From a virus, in the IMG/VR virus record IMGVR_UViG_3300027852_000088, positions 1 through 40,015 of that record: a stretch of DNA of 40,015 nucleotides; one strand, written 5' to 3'. Shown one piece after another: positions 5,475-12,935 of the stretch; position 1 is the first letter of the stretch, and every line of letters starts with the position of its first letter. Below the pieces are notes generated by a model that was given only the letters and a program-made list of their open reading frames with translations, was not told the origin of the DNA and did not search any database. The translations under genes were made by a program, and so were the position numbers.

Positions 5475-6349
5475 CCGGTGCCAGCCCAGGAGGTGTCGGT
5501 GAGATCTTCTTCGATGGACCTATCTCGTGTTTTATTCCCTGGTTGTTGCACAGGGCGCGTGGATAGAGATCCGCCAGATCCACCTCTGTCCTGCTGCCTG
5601 GACATCCAGCTTCCCAGGAACTTGCGCATGCCCTTGATAGTTTTCCGTTTGGTGGGGTTGTCCTGTAGCCACGACCTGGCTTTGAGCAGTTCCTGCCCGA
5701 TGTCTACCGCTGGATAGGCGGCTTTCCAGTCGGGGATCATGTCCAGAGTGACACTGAAGGTCTCTCCGCTGGTGTTGTACTTGTTGGTCGGTAGGACCAT
5801 GACTGTGGCCGGTTTTTCTTTCTCGTCACCGGGCTCCGAACTAGTGGTTTTATCACTGTCCCTATTACTGTTACTGTTACTGTTACTGTTTGGGGGAGGG
5901 TTACCCCTAACGTTTACCGTAACGTTTAGTGGAACGTTTGCCATAACCTTTGCGAAACCATCGCCTAAACCTTTCAAGTCCTCGTGTAGCCTAGCTTTCA
6001 TCGATGTGTCTGGTATGTAGTCCCAGGCCTTGAGCAAGCCTTTCAGCACGTTGGGATTGGCCGGCTTGTTGTGCTTGAGAAACTTCGGAAAGTAGACAAC
6101 TTGGAACGTTTCGTCGTACTCGAAAAGACCTTTGGCTAAACCCTCCCCGAAACCTTTGCGGTAACGTTTCAAGTCCCATCGTTTGTTGGCTGCAAGACCC
6201 TCAATGGAGGTGTGATACATGCCCAGTCCATTGGTCATTGGATTGGTGAAAAGGTGGAACCAGACCAGCTGACCATCATCGGACAGAGTGAAGAATTTCG
6301 GGTCGCTCCAGATGGTGACTTTCACACCTCTATGGATTACATCACCCAT
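5471..6349 (-). CDS. Phage replication initiator-like protein (292 aa)
   Basis: The N-terminal ~110 residues (VTIWSDPKFFTLSDDGQLVWFHLFTNP, split here as two motifs: SDPKFFTLSDDGQ and LVWFHLFTNP) match winged-helix initiator or replisome-organiser proteins of phages. A low-complexity linker of alternating Asn-Ser lies near residues 152-160. The C-terminal part (PDWKAAYPAVDI, then NPTKRKTIKGMRKFL, then SRQQDRGG) matches the conserved tail of many phage replication proteins that contact a helicase loader or helicase. The gene contains a phased 12-bp repeat set, as lambda O contains its origin. Its ATG overlaps the regulator stop (TGATG). Confidence 0.75.
   Translation of the reverse strand: MGDVIHRGVKVTIWSDPKFFTLSDDGQLVWFHLFTNPMTNGLGMYHTSIEGLAANKRWDLKRYRKGFGEGLAKGLFEYDETFQVVYFPKFLKHNKPANPNVLKGLLKAWDYIPDTSMKARLHEDLKGLGDGFAKVMANVPLNVTVNVRGNPPPNSNSNSNSNRDSDKTTSSEPGDEKEKPATVMVLPTNKYNTSGETFSVTLDMIPDWKAAYPAVDIGQELLKARSWLQDNPTKRKTIKGMRKFLGSWMSRQQDRGGSGGSLSTRPVQQPGNKTRDRSIEEDLTDTSWAGTG
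5865..6169. other. Candidate replication origin inside the initiator gene
   Basis: A 7-mer of form AAC[G/C]TTT recurs at 12-bp phase at 5909, 5921, 5933 and 5945. A further copy lies at 5968, and a second phased run lies at 6127, 6139 (degenerate), 6151 and 6163, with another at 6105. Next to the first run are four tandem TTACTG hexamers (5865-5888). The arrangement resembles iterons plus an unwinding region in lambda-type origins. The repeats also encode periodic residues, so part of the signal could be protein-driven. Confidence 0.5.
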
Positions 6350-6582
6350 CAGCCGGCAGCCAGCTGTCGCGGGTAGATATCCTCCAGCGAGATTCGCTCA
6401 CCCAGGCCATCGGCATAATCGATAAATCGATACGCGATGTCCGTGGGGATATCCCTTCGTCCTGACTCGTAGTGTGAAATGCGCGACTGGGCCTTGGCTT
6501 GTTCAATGCCAAGTGCAACCCCGAACTGACCTTGGGTAAGGCCATGTCGCTCCCTGAATTCTCTAAATTTAGTAGTGTCCAT
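6349..6582 (-). CDS. XRE-family HTH regulator, Cro/CI-like (77 aa)
   Basis: The start is ATG 6582 (MDTTKFREFRERHGLTQ). The HTH runs LTQGQFGVALGIEQAKAQS then RISHYESGRRDIP, followed by a short dimerisation-type tail. There is no S24 peptidase domain, so it is Cro-like in size. It sits at the head of the replication operon and overlaps the initiator start by TGATG. The -10 box of its promoter ends 7 nt before the ATG and no ribosome-binding site is visible, so the mRNA is probably leaderless. The four operators around 6595-6760 are its likely targets. Confidence 0.85.
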   Translation of the reverse strand: MDTTKFREFRERHGLTQGQFGVALGIEQAKAQSRISHYESGRRDIPTDIAYRFIDYADGLGERISLEDIYPRQLAAG

Positions 6583-6588
6583 GCGGTG

Positions 6589-6618
6589 AGTATAAATACA
6601 CTGCGTATTCCATGTCAA
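6589..6618 (-). promoter_or_regulatory. Leftward early promoter
   Basis: On the - strand TTGACA (6618-6613) and TATACT (6594-6589) are separated by 18 bp. The expected start point is at or next to the A of the regulator ATG (6582). One operator fills the spacer and a second overlaps the -35, so bound regulator should block the promoter. Confidence 0.7.
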
Positions 6619-6631
6619 TACATAGCGCATT
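6595..6631. promoter_or_regulatory. Left operator pair
   Basis: Site 1 (6595-6609) is AATACACTGCGTATT; site 2 (6617-6631) is a weaker match, AATACATAGCGCATT. Starts are 22 bp apart, about two helical turns. Both match the palindrome AATACRC-N-GYGTATT seen twice on the right side. Confidence 0.75.
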
Positions 6632-6721
6632 CCAGTGCAGTGATAACCTTAGTCCCAGTCTTGTAATCCCGCCACAATTCCACACAGCACGTGTAGTCAT
6701 TTCACTCATACCGCAAATTTT

Positions 6722-6760
6722 AATACGCTGCGTATTGACTTATTAAATACGCCGTGTATT
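6722..6760. promoter_or_regulatory. Right operator pair
   Basis: AATACGCTGCGTATT (6722-6736) and AATACGCCGTGTATT (6746-6760) are near-perfect 15-bp palindromes, 24 bp apart. The first overlaps the -35 and the second the -10 of the rightward promoter. They are the probable binding sites of the HTH regulator at 6349-6582. The 6637-6720 stretch between the pairs shows no further clear site. Confidence 0.8.
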
Positions 6761-6762
6761 CT
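6735..6762 (+). promoter_or_regulatory. Rightward early promoter
   Basis: TTGACT (6735-6740) and TATTCT (6757-6762) are 16 bp apart. The promoter would drive the recombination operon that begins at 6795. The -10 hexamer TATTCT is the same as in the island promoter at 285-290. Both elements are covered by operators. Confidence 0.65.
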
Positions 6763-6794
6763 TACTCCCGCTCCAACAGGAAAGGGGACACAAC

Positions 6795-7076
6795 ATGAAC
6801 CAGCCACACCAAGTTAAACACCACCCAGCTGAGCCGCTGACTCTGGAGATATTTGCAGACGCTCCGTATGAATACATCTGCCCGGATGGCGAGATGTCCG
6901 AGCTTGCCGAGGTAGATCAGCAGCTTTCACTGCTTTACATAGCTCTGCGCCTCGCCTTGAAGGCAACTAGTGAGGAGTCTGATGCAGTCCTGGGATCCGC
7001 TGTTCGCCAAGTAGCAGAGCACCGCGGCGTGTACTGGGATGGCGAGAAGCTGATGCTGAAGGAGCGGTACTCATGA
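6795..7076 (+). CDS. Hypothetical early protein (93 aa)
   Basis: This is the first gene of the rightward early operon. ATG at 6795 is preceded by AGGAAAGGGG. The acidic protein starts MNQPHQVKHHPAEPLTLEIF and is predicted mostly helical in its second half. Its TGA overlaps the next ATG (ATGA). I recognise no family; its first position after an early promoter suggests a regulatory or host-takeover role, which is inference. Confidence 0.7.
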   Translation: MNQPHQVKHHPAEPLTLEIFADAPYEYICPDGEMSELAEVDQQLSLLYIALRLALKATSEESDAVLGSAVRQVAEHRGVYWDGEKLMLKERYS

Positions 7077-7216
7077 ACCGCGGCCCTCGCAGAAGGCACA
7101 GCGTTCAGCCTCGGGTGAAGCCTCTATCGAGAACAGAGAGCGCCGCAATAATCATCATCGTGCTGGCCGTAGTGACAATCGTGCTGGCGCTAATCATAGG
7201 AGGACTCACCGCATGA
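7073..7216 (+). CDS. Small single-pass membrane protein (47 aa)
   Basis: ATG at 7073 overlaps the previous stop. The N-terminal 24 residues are strongly basic (MNRGPRRRHSVQPRVKPLSR). They are followed by a hydrophobic segment, AAIIIIVLAVVTIVLALIIGG, of roughly 20 residues (written here as a composition: I, V, L, A only). This predicts one transmembrane helix with the N-terminus inside. Its TGA overlaps the next ATG. Role unknown. Confidence 0.6.
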   Translation: MNRGPRRRHSVQPRVKPLSRTESAAIIIIVLAVVTIVLALIIGGLTA

Positions 7217-7389
7217 CTCGACATCAGCGGAACAAGGACGGCAGCTACAGCGTTACCGGTAATTTTTTGGGCCGGTGCCTGGTTGCTGAGGGGAACACTG
7301 TGGATAGCGCGCGTGACGCCTATGTATCGCTGATGTTCAGCACCCAGGAGCAGAGCAAGAAAGAGGTGAAACGCAATGTCGCAAGCTGA
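7213..7389 (+). CDS. Hypothetical protein (58 aa)
   Basis: ATG at 7213 overlaps the previous stop (ATGA) and the frame overlaps the exonuclease start by 14 nt. The product, MTRHQRNKDGSYSVTGNFLG..., has a short beta-strand-like N-terminus and a charged C-terminus. No family is recognised. Its support is the coupled gene order. Confidence 0.5.
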   Translation: MTRHQRNKDGSYSVTGNFLGRCLVAEGNTVDSARDAYVSLMFSTQEQSKKEVKRNVAS

Positions 7390-8287
7390 AGCAGTACAGG
7401 AAGATAAACCACGCGAGCGGCCAAGGGTCGAGGCCGGGTGGTACAAGGATCTGCCCAATGACGACTACCACGGCAGCCTGGGGTACAGCTCCAGCCAGCT
7501 GAAGAAACTGATCAAGCAGACACCGGCCCACTTGAAGCACAGCTTTAGTGAGTCGAACGATCCGACAGCAGCCATGCAGCTGGGTACCGCGGTGCACTCC
7601 ATGGTCCTGGAGCCGGAGAACTTCGACAATGACGTGGCGGTAATGCCGGTGCTCAACTTGCGGACCAATGCAGGCAAGGAAGAGAAGGTCGAATTCATTG
7701 CCGCCAATAAAGGCAAGGCCATCATTACTGAGGCGGATCTCGACAAGGTCAATGCGATGGCAGCGTCGGTGCGGGCCCACCCCCTGGCAGGGATACTGAT
7801 CCAGGACGTCGTGGTCGAGTCCTCGGTGTACTGGTGGTACCGGACAATGGATCCTGACGATGACACCAAATACAAAGCCATGCTCAAGGTCCGCCCCGAT
7901 GCCATTTGCCGGGCCTACCCTGCGCTGGTTGATCTGAAGACGACCGATGACGGCAGTTTCACCGGGTTTATGAAGACCATCCAGAACCTCTACTACCACG
8001 TATCGGCCGCCATGTACCTGGAGGGCGTCAACCAGTGCAAGCCACTGCTCGCCGAGCTGGGCCACTTCGCCTACACCAAGTTTGTATTTGTGGTGGTGGA
8101 AAACACCGCGCCATTCCTGACCAGTGTGTATGAGCTTTCGCCTGACGACTTGGAACTTGGGAAGGTCCACTACCGGCGAGCGCTGATGAAGTTGCGCGAT
8201 GGGCAGGAGAACGACTGGCCTGGCTTCCCGGAAGATATTCGAATGACTGAGCTGCCCGGGTGGGCTAGCCGCTTACACACCGTTTAA
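7376..8287 (+). CDS. PD-(D/E)xK exonuclease, RecE-like (303 aa)
   Basis: The sequence fits the DUF3799/exodeoxyribonuclease VIII family. It has an N-terminal NDDYHGSLGYSSSQLKKL segment, the GTAVHSMVLEP helix (about 70-80), and the nuclease core with D175 in RPDAI and D186-L-K188 in LVDLKTT, followed by QNLYYHVSAAMYLEG. The family degrades double-stranded DNA 5' to 3' and exposes single strands for an annealase. It is followed 30 bp later by a recT-like gene, the classic pairing. GAGGTG precedes the ATG. Confidence 0.9.
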   Translation: MSQAEAVQEDKPRERPRVEAGWYKDLPNDDYHGSLGYSSSQLKKLIKQTPAHLKHSFSESNDPTAAMQLGTAVHSMVLEPENFDNDVAVMPVLNLRTNAGKEEKVEFIAANKGKAIITEADLDKVNAMAASVRAHPLAGILIQDVVVESSVYWWYRTMDPDDDTKYKAMLKVRPDAICRAYPALVDLKTTDDGSFTGFMKTIQNLYYHVSAAMYLEGVNQCKPLLAELGHFAYTKFVFVVVENTAPFLTSVYELSPDDLELGKVHYRRALMKLRDGQENDWPGFPEDIRMTELPGWASRLHTV

Positions 8288-8317
8288 CAAACCATCAATA
8301 AAGAGAGAACCAGACTT

Positions 8318-9199
8318 ATGAATAATGTAGCAGAGGCCGTAGAGGGCCAATTGGTAGAGACCACAACCGCCGGCGACATCATGCTCAATGAGGCCACGAT
8401 GGCCAGGCTGGAAGTTATGGCTACACGCATGGCCAGCGCGAAAGTCACCGTGCCGGAGCACCTGCAAGGCAACGAGGGCGACTGCTTCGCCATCATCATG
8501 CAGGCAGTGCAGTGGGGAATGTCACCCTTCGTCGTCGCACAAAAGACGCACATGGTGAAAGGCACACTCGGGTATGAGGCGCAGCTGGTCAATGCGGTAG
8601 TGCAGTCCAGCGGCCTGATCTCCGGCGGGTTCCATTACGAGTACAAAGGCGAGGCCGAAAACATGGAGTGCCGGGTGGGCGCAATACTCAGAGGCCAGGA
8701 CGACGTGACCTGGGGCGAGTGGCTTGTTATGTCATCGGTCACGACACGCAACTCCCCCCTCTGGAAGACCAACCCGAAGCAGCAGATGGGCTACCTGCAG
8801 GTAAAGAACTGGTCTCGGCTTTATGCGCCAGGTGCAATCCTTGGTGTGTACACCGTGGACGAGCTGCGCGACAGCGCCGGCCAGGAGCGCGAGATCAGCC
8901 CTGGCGCAGCAGCAACCAGCGATCTCAACGAGCAGATAAAGGGTGCGGCGGCCGCGGTAGAGGAAGTCGAAGAGGTGATCGAAGAGGCAGAGATTGTAGA
9001 GGAGAAAGCCGGGGCCTTGACCTACGCCATAGTGGCGGATGCCATCAATAATGCCGCCAATAACGAAGAAATGGCTAAGGCTGCCGCGATGGCAGGAGAG
9101 TTCACCGGCGTGGGCGACAACGACAAGTTCCGCGAAGAGTTGACTGGGCTGTATAAGGCCCACCGCGCGAAGCTGGATTACCCGGAGGTGAGCTTCTAA
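8318..9199 (+). CDS. recT: RecT-family single-strand annealing protein (293 aa)
   Basis: The core resembles RecT: QGNEGDCFAIIMQAVQWGMSPF (about 48-69, given as QGNEGDCFAIIM and QAVQWGMSPF), GTLGYEAQLVNAVVQSSG, and WGEWLVMSSVTTRNSPLWKT followed by QMGYLQVKNWSRLYAP. A C-terminal acidic region rich in E, V and I (about 205-235) may bind partners. RecT proteins anneal complementary strands in replication-linked recombination. The stop overlaps the next start (TAATG). Length is usual for the family. Confidence 0.9.
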   Translation: MNNVAEAVEGQLVETTTAGDIMLNEATMARLEVMATRMASAKVTVPEHLQGNEGDCFAIIMQAVQWGMSPFVVAQKTHMVKGTLGYEAQLVNAVVQSSGLISGGFHYEYKGEAENMECRVGAILRGQDDVTWGEWLVMSSVTTRNSPLWKTNPKQQMGYLQVKNWSRLYAPGAILGVYTVDELRDSAGQEREISPGAAATSDLNEQIKGAAAAVEEVEEVIEEAEIVEEKAGALTYAIVADAINNAANNEEMAKAAAMAGEFTGVGDNDKFREELTGLYKAHRAKLDYPEVSF

Positions 9200-10227
9200 T
9201 GGACGCCATTACCGTAACCACTGTGCCGGCTGCGATAGACACCAACTTCGCTGCTATCAAGGCCCAGCTGTCCAAGGACCTGGAAGACTACGATGTCGTG
9301 GTCACCGTCGATACCGTGAAGGAAGCGAAGTCCCGGGCAACCGAGCTCAACAAGCTGAGCGGTGAGATCGATTCTCGCCGCAAGGCGGAGGTGTCCAAAG
9401 CAGCCGAGCCCATCAAGGCCTTCGAGACGCAGGCCAAAGAGTTGACCACCATGTGCCAGGATGTGCGGCAGCGGATCCTCGCCCAGGTGAAGGTGTTTGA
9501 GTCGGTAACGCTGGCGAAGGTAGCAGAGTTGCTGATCGAATACCGCGACACACTCTACGAAAAACACAAGGTGCGCGAAGAGTTTCAGAGGGTTGATGTG
9601 ACCGGCTGGGAAAAACTTTCATGGTTGACCAGCACAGAGAACCTGACCGCAGCGGCCAAGAAGGAAGTCGATACCGCTGTCGGTGAGTTCAGCCTGCAGC
9701 AGGGCACCACAGACCTCCGCATTTCCCGGCTGGAGAACGAGAGCCACCGGGTAGGCCTGCACTCCCCGCTTACCCGGGAGCATGTCGAAGGCATCCTGTT
9801 TGCTCCAGACGAGCAGTACATCGGTGGCCTGCAGAAACTGGTAGCGCGCGAACTCCAGCGACAGGAAGAAACTGAGCGTAAGGCCCGGGAAAAACTGGAG
9901 CGCGAACAGCGTGAGCAGGCAGAGGCCGAGGAAGACCGAAAATCGACCCTGAAAGATCCCGGCGCCATGGGTAGCTACGGGGAGGGGATGGCCAATCAGG
10001 TCCAGGAACAAGATCTGCCAGCACCTACTGAGGAACCCAAAGCAACACAGCAAGCGCCAGCCACCGGCAAGAAAATTATTCAGGTCGAACTGTTGCTGCA
10101 CGTCGATGTAGACCAGTTCGTCTCCCCGGAGGTAGTGCAAGGACAGTTGCTCAAGAAGCTCGCAGCGGCAGGCATCGATAAAACGATCACCAGCTGCAGA
10201 GCCACAGAGGTCAGCGTAGCAGCATGA
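9199..10227 (+). CDS. DUF1351-like coiled-coil protein (342 aa)
   Basis: The N-terminal ~120 residues are helical and charged (ELNKLSGEIDSRRKAEVSKA, then AEPIKAFETQAKELTTMCQD). A second coiled coil near 225-245 is rich in R, E, Q and K. A Pro/Thr/Gln-rich linker lies near 265-285, and a small C-terminal domain follows (KIIQVELLLHVDVDQFVSPEV...). DUF1351 proteins accompany recT in many phages and are presumed recombination accessories; no activity is established. It starts within the recT stop. Confidence 0.75.
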   Translation: MDAITVTTVPAAIDTNFAAIKAQLSKDLEDYDVVVTVDTVKEAKSRATELNKLSGEIDSRRKAEVSKAAEPIKAFETQAKELTTMCQDVRQRILAQVKVFESVTLAKVAELLIEYRDTLYEKHKVREEFQRVDVTGWEKLSWLTSTENLTAAAKKEVDTAVGEFSLQQGTTDLRISRLENESHRVGLHSPLTREHVEGILFAPDEQYIGGLQKLVARELQRQEETERKAREKLEREQREQAEAEEDRKSTLKDPGAMGSYGEGMANQVQEQDLPAPTEEPKATQQAPATGKKIIQVELLLHVDVDQFVSPEVVQGQLLKKLAAAGIDKTITSCRATEVSVAA

Positions 10228-10501
10228 CCAAAATCGGCGGCACCCCACCTGTGTGTGTCCCCACGCAGCGCCGCCGGCAGGTTGGTCCACCTGTCCATGA
10301 AGAAGGCCCGACTTGCCGCCGTTAGCGGCTCCAGAATTCAGATGATCAGGGCCTACCCAGGTAGCCCGATGAGCCGGCCCGCCCCTCCGGTGATCAGGAA
10401 CGGGGCACTGAATTGAACCAGAAGCGATGCGCTGGCAGGCCGCTACGTGCTTAGAACCGGAAATAGTCTGCCACCCAACAACTACCAGAGGGCGCAAGCC
10501 A
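10228..10501 (+). other. 274-bp spacer with no clear gene
   Basis: A 33-codon frame begins at ATG 10224, overlapping the previous stop (ATGA), and ends at 10325; it is proline- and arginine-rich and not convincing. A GCCGC/GCGGC hairpin lies near 10316-10330 without a T-run. I see no promoter. The spacer may be decayed coding sequence. Confidence 0.35.
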
Positions 10502-11284
10502 ATGTTCGAAATACAAGAAACCAAAGCACTGATCCGTAGCATCAACCCCCGCGCCGAGAACCATGGCGACGAGCACGCACTGGCCTGTGATATAGGCCTG
10601 GAGTTTAAGCTGAGCAACAAGAAGCTGGCCCTGCTGAGCCCCGCCCTGCTGGGTGCTATGTACAAGCGCGACAACGAGCCGGAGGAGAACACCCAGGAGG
10701 CGCTGGAACTGGAGGCCGACATGCTGCCGCACCTCAGATTTCCCAGCCTGGGAATCCTATCCTGGAAGTACGAGGGCGCGGGTTACACCTTCCACCTGAT
10801 CCAGGACAAGCTCAACGGTGACGAGATCACAGAGCTGCCCGACTGCAAGATCAACAACTTCAAGATCGAGTGCGAGGAAGGCGGGACGATCAAGCTCCAG
10901 GTGCGCGTTCAGGGTAATCCCAGCGAGGAGACCATTGGCGAGCTGTGCCGTTTCATCCGGGAGGAGACCCTGGTATCGCTGCTGCCTCCTGAGAAGGGTG
11001 AGGACATGCAGGAAGACCTGGATGCTGAAACGGACCCAGATCCCGCCGCAGAACTACTGGAAGACGACGAGGAGCGCCCTGACGATGAGGCCATGTACAT
11101 CGTGGCTGTAGAGCACGTGCGCGACTCAGGCAACACTTCAATCAACAACCTGCAGAAGGCCATGGCCATCGGCTTCAACCGTGCTGCGCGCCTGATCGAG
11201 CGCATGGAGAATGACGGCATCATCACCAGCATGAGCGAGAACGGTGTGCGGGTGGTGGTTCAAGAGGAGGTGGTTGAGGCATGA
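10502..11284 (+). CDS. Recombination-operon protein with FtsK-gamma-like winged helix (260 aa)
   Basis: The start at 10502 is chosen for AGAGGG upstream. The N-terminal ~160 residues (MFEIQETKALIRSINPRAE, then DIGLEFKLSNKKLALLSP) form a domain seen beside phage recT genes but of unknown role. An acidic linker (about 165-195) follows. The last ~60 residues (DEAMYIVAVEHVRDSGNTS, then INNLQKAMAIGFNRAARLIE, then MENDGIITS) closely resemble the FtsK gamma winged helix that reads KOPS DNA. The fusion suggests sequence-specific DNA binding. It overlaps the next ATG by 4 nt. Confidence 0.75.
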   Translation: MFEIQETKALIRSINPRAENHGDEHALACDIGLEFKLSNKKLALLSPALLGAMYKRDNEPEENTQEALELEADMLPHLRFPSLGILSWKYEGAGYTFHLIQDKLNGDEITELPDCKINNFKIECEEGGTIKLQVRVQGNPSEETIGELCRFIREETLVSLLPPEKGEDMQEDLDAETDPDPAAELLEDDEERPDDEAMYIVAVEHVRDSGNTSINNLQKAMAIGFNRAARLIERMENDGIITSMSENGVRVVVQEEVVEA

Positions 11285-11520
11285 GAAAACTCACTCCAAT
11301 GATGGCCGCTCTGGTGGCGGTATTCCAGCACAACAACAGCGAGCGTATAGATCGGACCCGGCCTACTGGTGGCCACCGCCGCCATGGCTACAAGCGGTCC
11401 CCTGCTGACATGGACAGGCTTCTATCGTCTGCACAGAAGCGCATCCGCAAAGGCATCAAGCTCCAGCGCGACTACGACCTGGGCATTGCGAATAATCCGT
11501 GCTTGAGGATGGCGGAGTAA
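11281..11520 (+). CDS. Small basic protein (79 aa)
   Basis: ATG at 11281 overlaps the previous TGA (ATGA). The product is strongly basic, with HRRHGYKRSPADMDRLL and AQKRIRKGIKLQRDYDLG, and is probably nucleic-acid binding. No family is recognised. Its stop overlaps the next start (TAATG). Confidence 0.6.
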   Translation: MRKLTPMMAALVAVFQHNNSERIDRTRPTGGHRRHGYKRSPADMDRLLSSAQKRIRKGIKLQRDYDLGIANNPCLRMAE

Positions 11521-11735
11521 TGGGAAAGGGAACAGACATGGCGCGAGAAAGCGCCCCAGACCACGCACAGCTGATTGATGACCTAAAGGATCAGCTATTG
11601 ATTGTCTTGATCAAGCGCCTCGGTGGCAACGTGCAAATACCAGTAGCTGAGATAGACGACACCGGACAGGATCTGCTGGCGCTGAAAGTCTCGCCTGATC
11701 GAGTGGTTCACCTAGTGTTGAGTAAAAAGCAATGA
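11520..11735 (+). CDS. Hypothetical protein (71 aa)
   Basis: ATG at 11520 sits 5 nt after GGAG and overlaps the previous TAA. The product starts MGKGTDMARESAPDHAQLID and has a C-terminal strand-rich part (GQDLLALKVSPDRVVHLVLS). Small early phage proteins with this layout occur often; I assign no function. Overlaps the next start by ATGA. Confidence 0.6.
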   Translation: MGKGTDMARESAPDHAQLIDDLKDQLLIVLIKRLGGNVQIPVAEIDDTGQDLLALKVSPDRVVHLVLSKKQ

Positions 11736-11833
11736 CCACCCCACCCCACATCCAGCGCCAGAAAGGCGAGCGAGTAGCAGCAGAGGTCCGTCAGATACTG
11801 CGCCGGGAGCAATACAGGAAGCTGTCAGCCTAG
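11732..11833 (+). CDS. Possible tiny basic protein (33 aa)
   Basis: ATG 11732 overlaps the previous TGA. The product is helical and basic (RQKGERVAAEVRQILRREQY). Coupling to the upstream gene is the only support beyond the open frame. Confidence 0.4.
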   Translation: MTTPPHIQRQKGERVAAEVRQILRREQYRKLSA

Positions 11834-11862
11834 GGCGTGATGGCTAGGAAGGAGAGGAAGTA

Positions 11863-11931
11863 ATGATCGAGACAACTGCAATTGATGTACTTCGCAACCA
11901 CCAGCAGCAGCTTGATGAGTATGGGTGCTAG
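11863..11931 (+). pseudogene. 22-aa frame, probable truncated N-terminus of a phage protein
   Basis: A strong AAGGAGAGGAAG site precedes ATG 11863. The peptide MIETTAIDVLRNHQQQLDEY looks like the start of a longer family of small phage proteins with an LRxQQxQLDxxGC pattern. Here the frame stops at TAG right after Gly-Cys. The methyltransferase-like gene begins 4 nt later, so its insertion may have cut this gene. The family link is from memory and uncertain. Confidence 0.35.
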
Positions 11932-11934
11932 ACA

Positions 11935-12606
11935 ATGGTTGTAATAAGCCTATTTGATGTGACTGGTGCAATGGTTAAGCCATGGCTTGATGCGGGGTAT
12001 GAGTGTCATATCTTTGACATCCAGCACAAGCGTGGACACCACATTGTTGGCAACCTGCATAGGTATGGTGCAGATCTGGCGTCTATCAACCGCTACTTGT
12101 TAGAACTGATTAAAGAAGACATAGCCTTTGTGTCCTGCTTTCCTCCCTGCACTCATTTGTCTGTTTCAGGAGCGGCCTGGATGAAGGGCAAGGGGTTAAG
12201 AGCACTTGAAGAGTCAATTGCCTTCTTTGCCACCTGTGCAGAGTTTTGCGATGTCAGTGATGCACCTTACTTAATAGAGAATCCCATGAGCACTATATCC
12301 ACCTACTGGCGTGAGCCAGACCACAAGTTTCACCCCTGCCACTACTCTGGCTATGTGGATGGTGATGAGAATTACACAAAAGAGACCTGGCTGTGGACTG
12401 GCAATGGTTTTGTTATGCCGCCGAAGAAGATGGGCGGTGACTTGTTTGATATGCCAGACATGAAGTACATACACAATCAGCCGCCAGGGCCTGAGAGGGC
12501 GAATATCAGAAGCGCCACGCCTAAAGGGTTTGCAAAGGCTGTATTTGAGGCTAACAAGCAACATGACGGGGACTTTATTGATTGCGCGACAGTAGGGGTT
12601 AATTAA
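11935..12606 (+). CDS. DNA cytosine methyltransferase-like protein (223 aa)
   Basis: The layout is that of short phage C5-methyltransferase-like proteins: SAM-binding motif I in SLFDVTGAMVKPWLDAG (5-21), an acidic residue in FDIQH (D28), the catalytic PPC loop CFPPCTHLS (68-76, Cys72), ENP (115-117) in place of motif VI, and RSATPKGFAKAVFEAN near the C-terminus. It could methylate phage DNA against restriction. It lacks a long target-recognition domain, so specificity is unclear. Base use is visibly more AT-rich than the flanking genes, suggesting recent acquisition. Confidence 0.65.
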   Translation: MVVISLFDVTGAMVKPWLDAGYECHIFDIQHKRGHHIVGNLHRYGADLASINRYLLELIKEDIAFVSCFPPCTHLSVSGAAWMKGKGLRALEESIAFFATCAEFCDVSDAPYLIENPMSTISTYWREPDHKFHPCHYSGYVDGDENYTKETWLWTGNGFVMPPKKMGGDLFDMPDMKYIHNQPPGPERANIRSATPKGFAKAVFEANKQHDGDFIDCATVGVN

Positions 12607-12935
12607 TGGAAATTGAAGAGGCAGGCGACATCCTATACAGCCTCGGCACGGGTGAATACAGGCTAAAGTTTAGCGAGCGTCATGCGATAGCAAAGATTCT
12701 CGACGCTGTACGGGCACAGCAAAAAACCATATCCACAAATGGCCGCCTACTTAAAGCGGCCAGGGCTGTGGCGTTTACCGCCCGCAACTATGAGCAGTGC
12801 AGTATGGGCGTCGAGTACAGCGATGTATCGGAGGCTGTAAACCTAATGAGGGATATTCTGGAAGTCGAAAGCGAGCCTGAATACTTGGGCGACTTCTCCC
12901 GAGAGCGCACTAGAAAGGTCTACGGTAATGACTGA
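12606..12935 (+). CDS. Hypothetical protein (109 aa)
   Basis: ATG 12606 overlaps the previous TAA. The protein is mostly helical and charged (EEAGDILYSLGTGEYRLKFS, then ERHAIAKILDAVRAQQK). No family is recognised. It overlaps the next gene by 8 nt. Confidence 0.6.
   Translation: MEIEEAGDILYSLGTGEYRLKFSERHAIAKILDAVRAQQKTISTNGRLLKAARAVAFTARNYEQCSMGVEYSDVSEAVNLMRDILEVESEPEYLGDFSRERTRKVYGND

Noticed and set aside
7337-8170. Long - strand open frame opposite the exonuclease gene
   Set aside because: It mirrors the codon pattern of the + strand gene, which has clear PD-(D/E)xK motifs and a ribosome-binding site.
9619-10722. 367-residue - strand open frame
   Set aside because: It is antisense to the DUF1351 gene and spacer, has no recognisable domain and breaks the operon direction.
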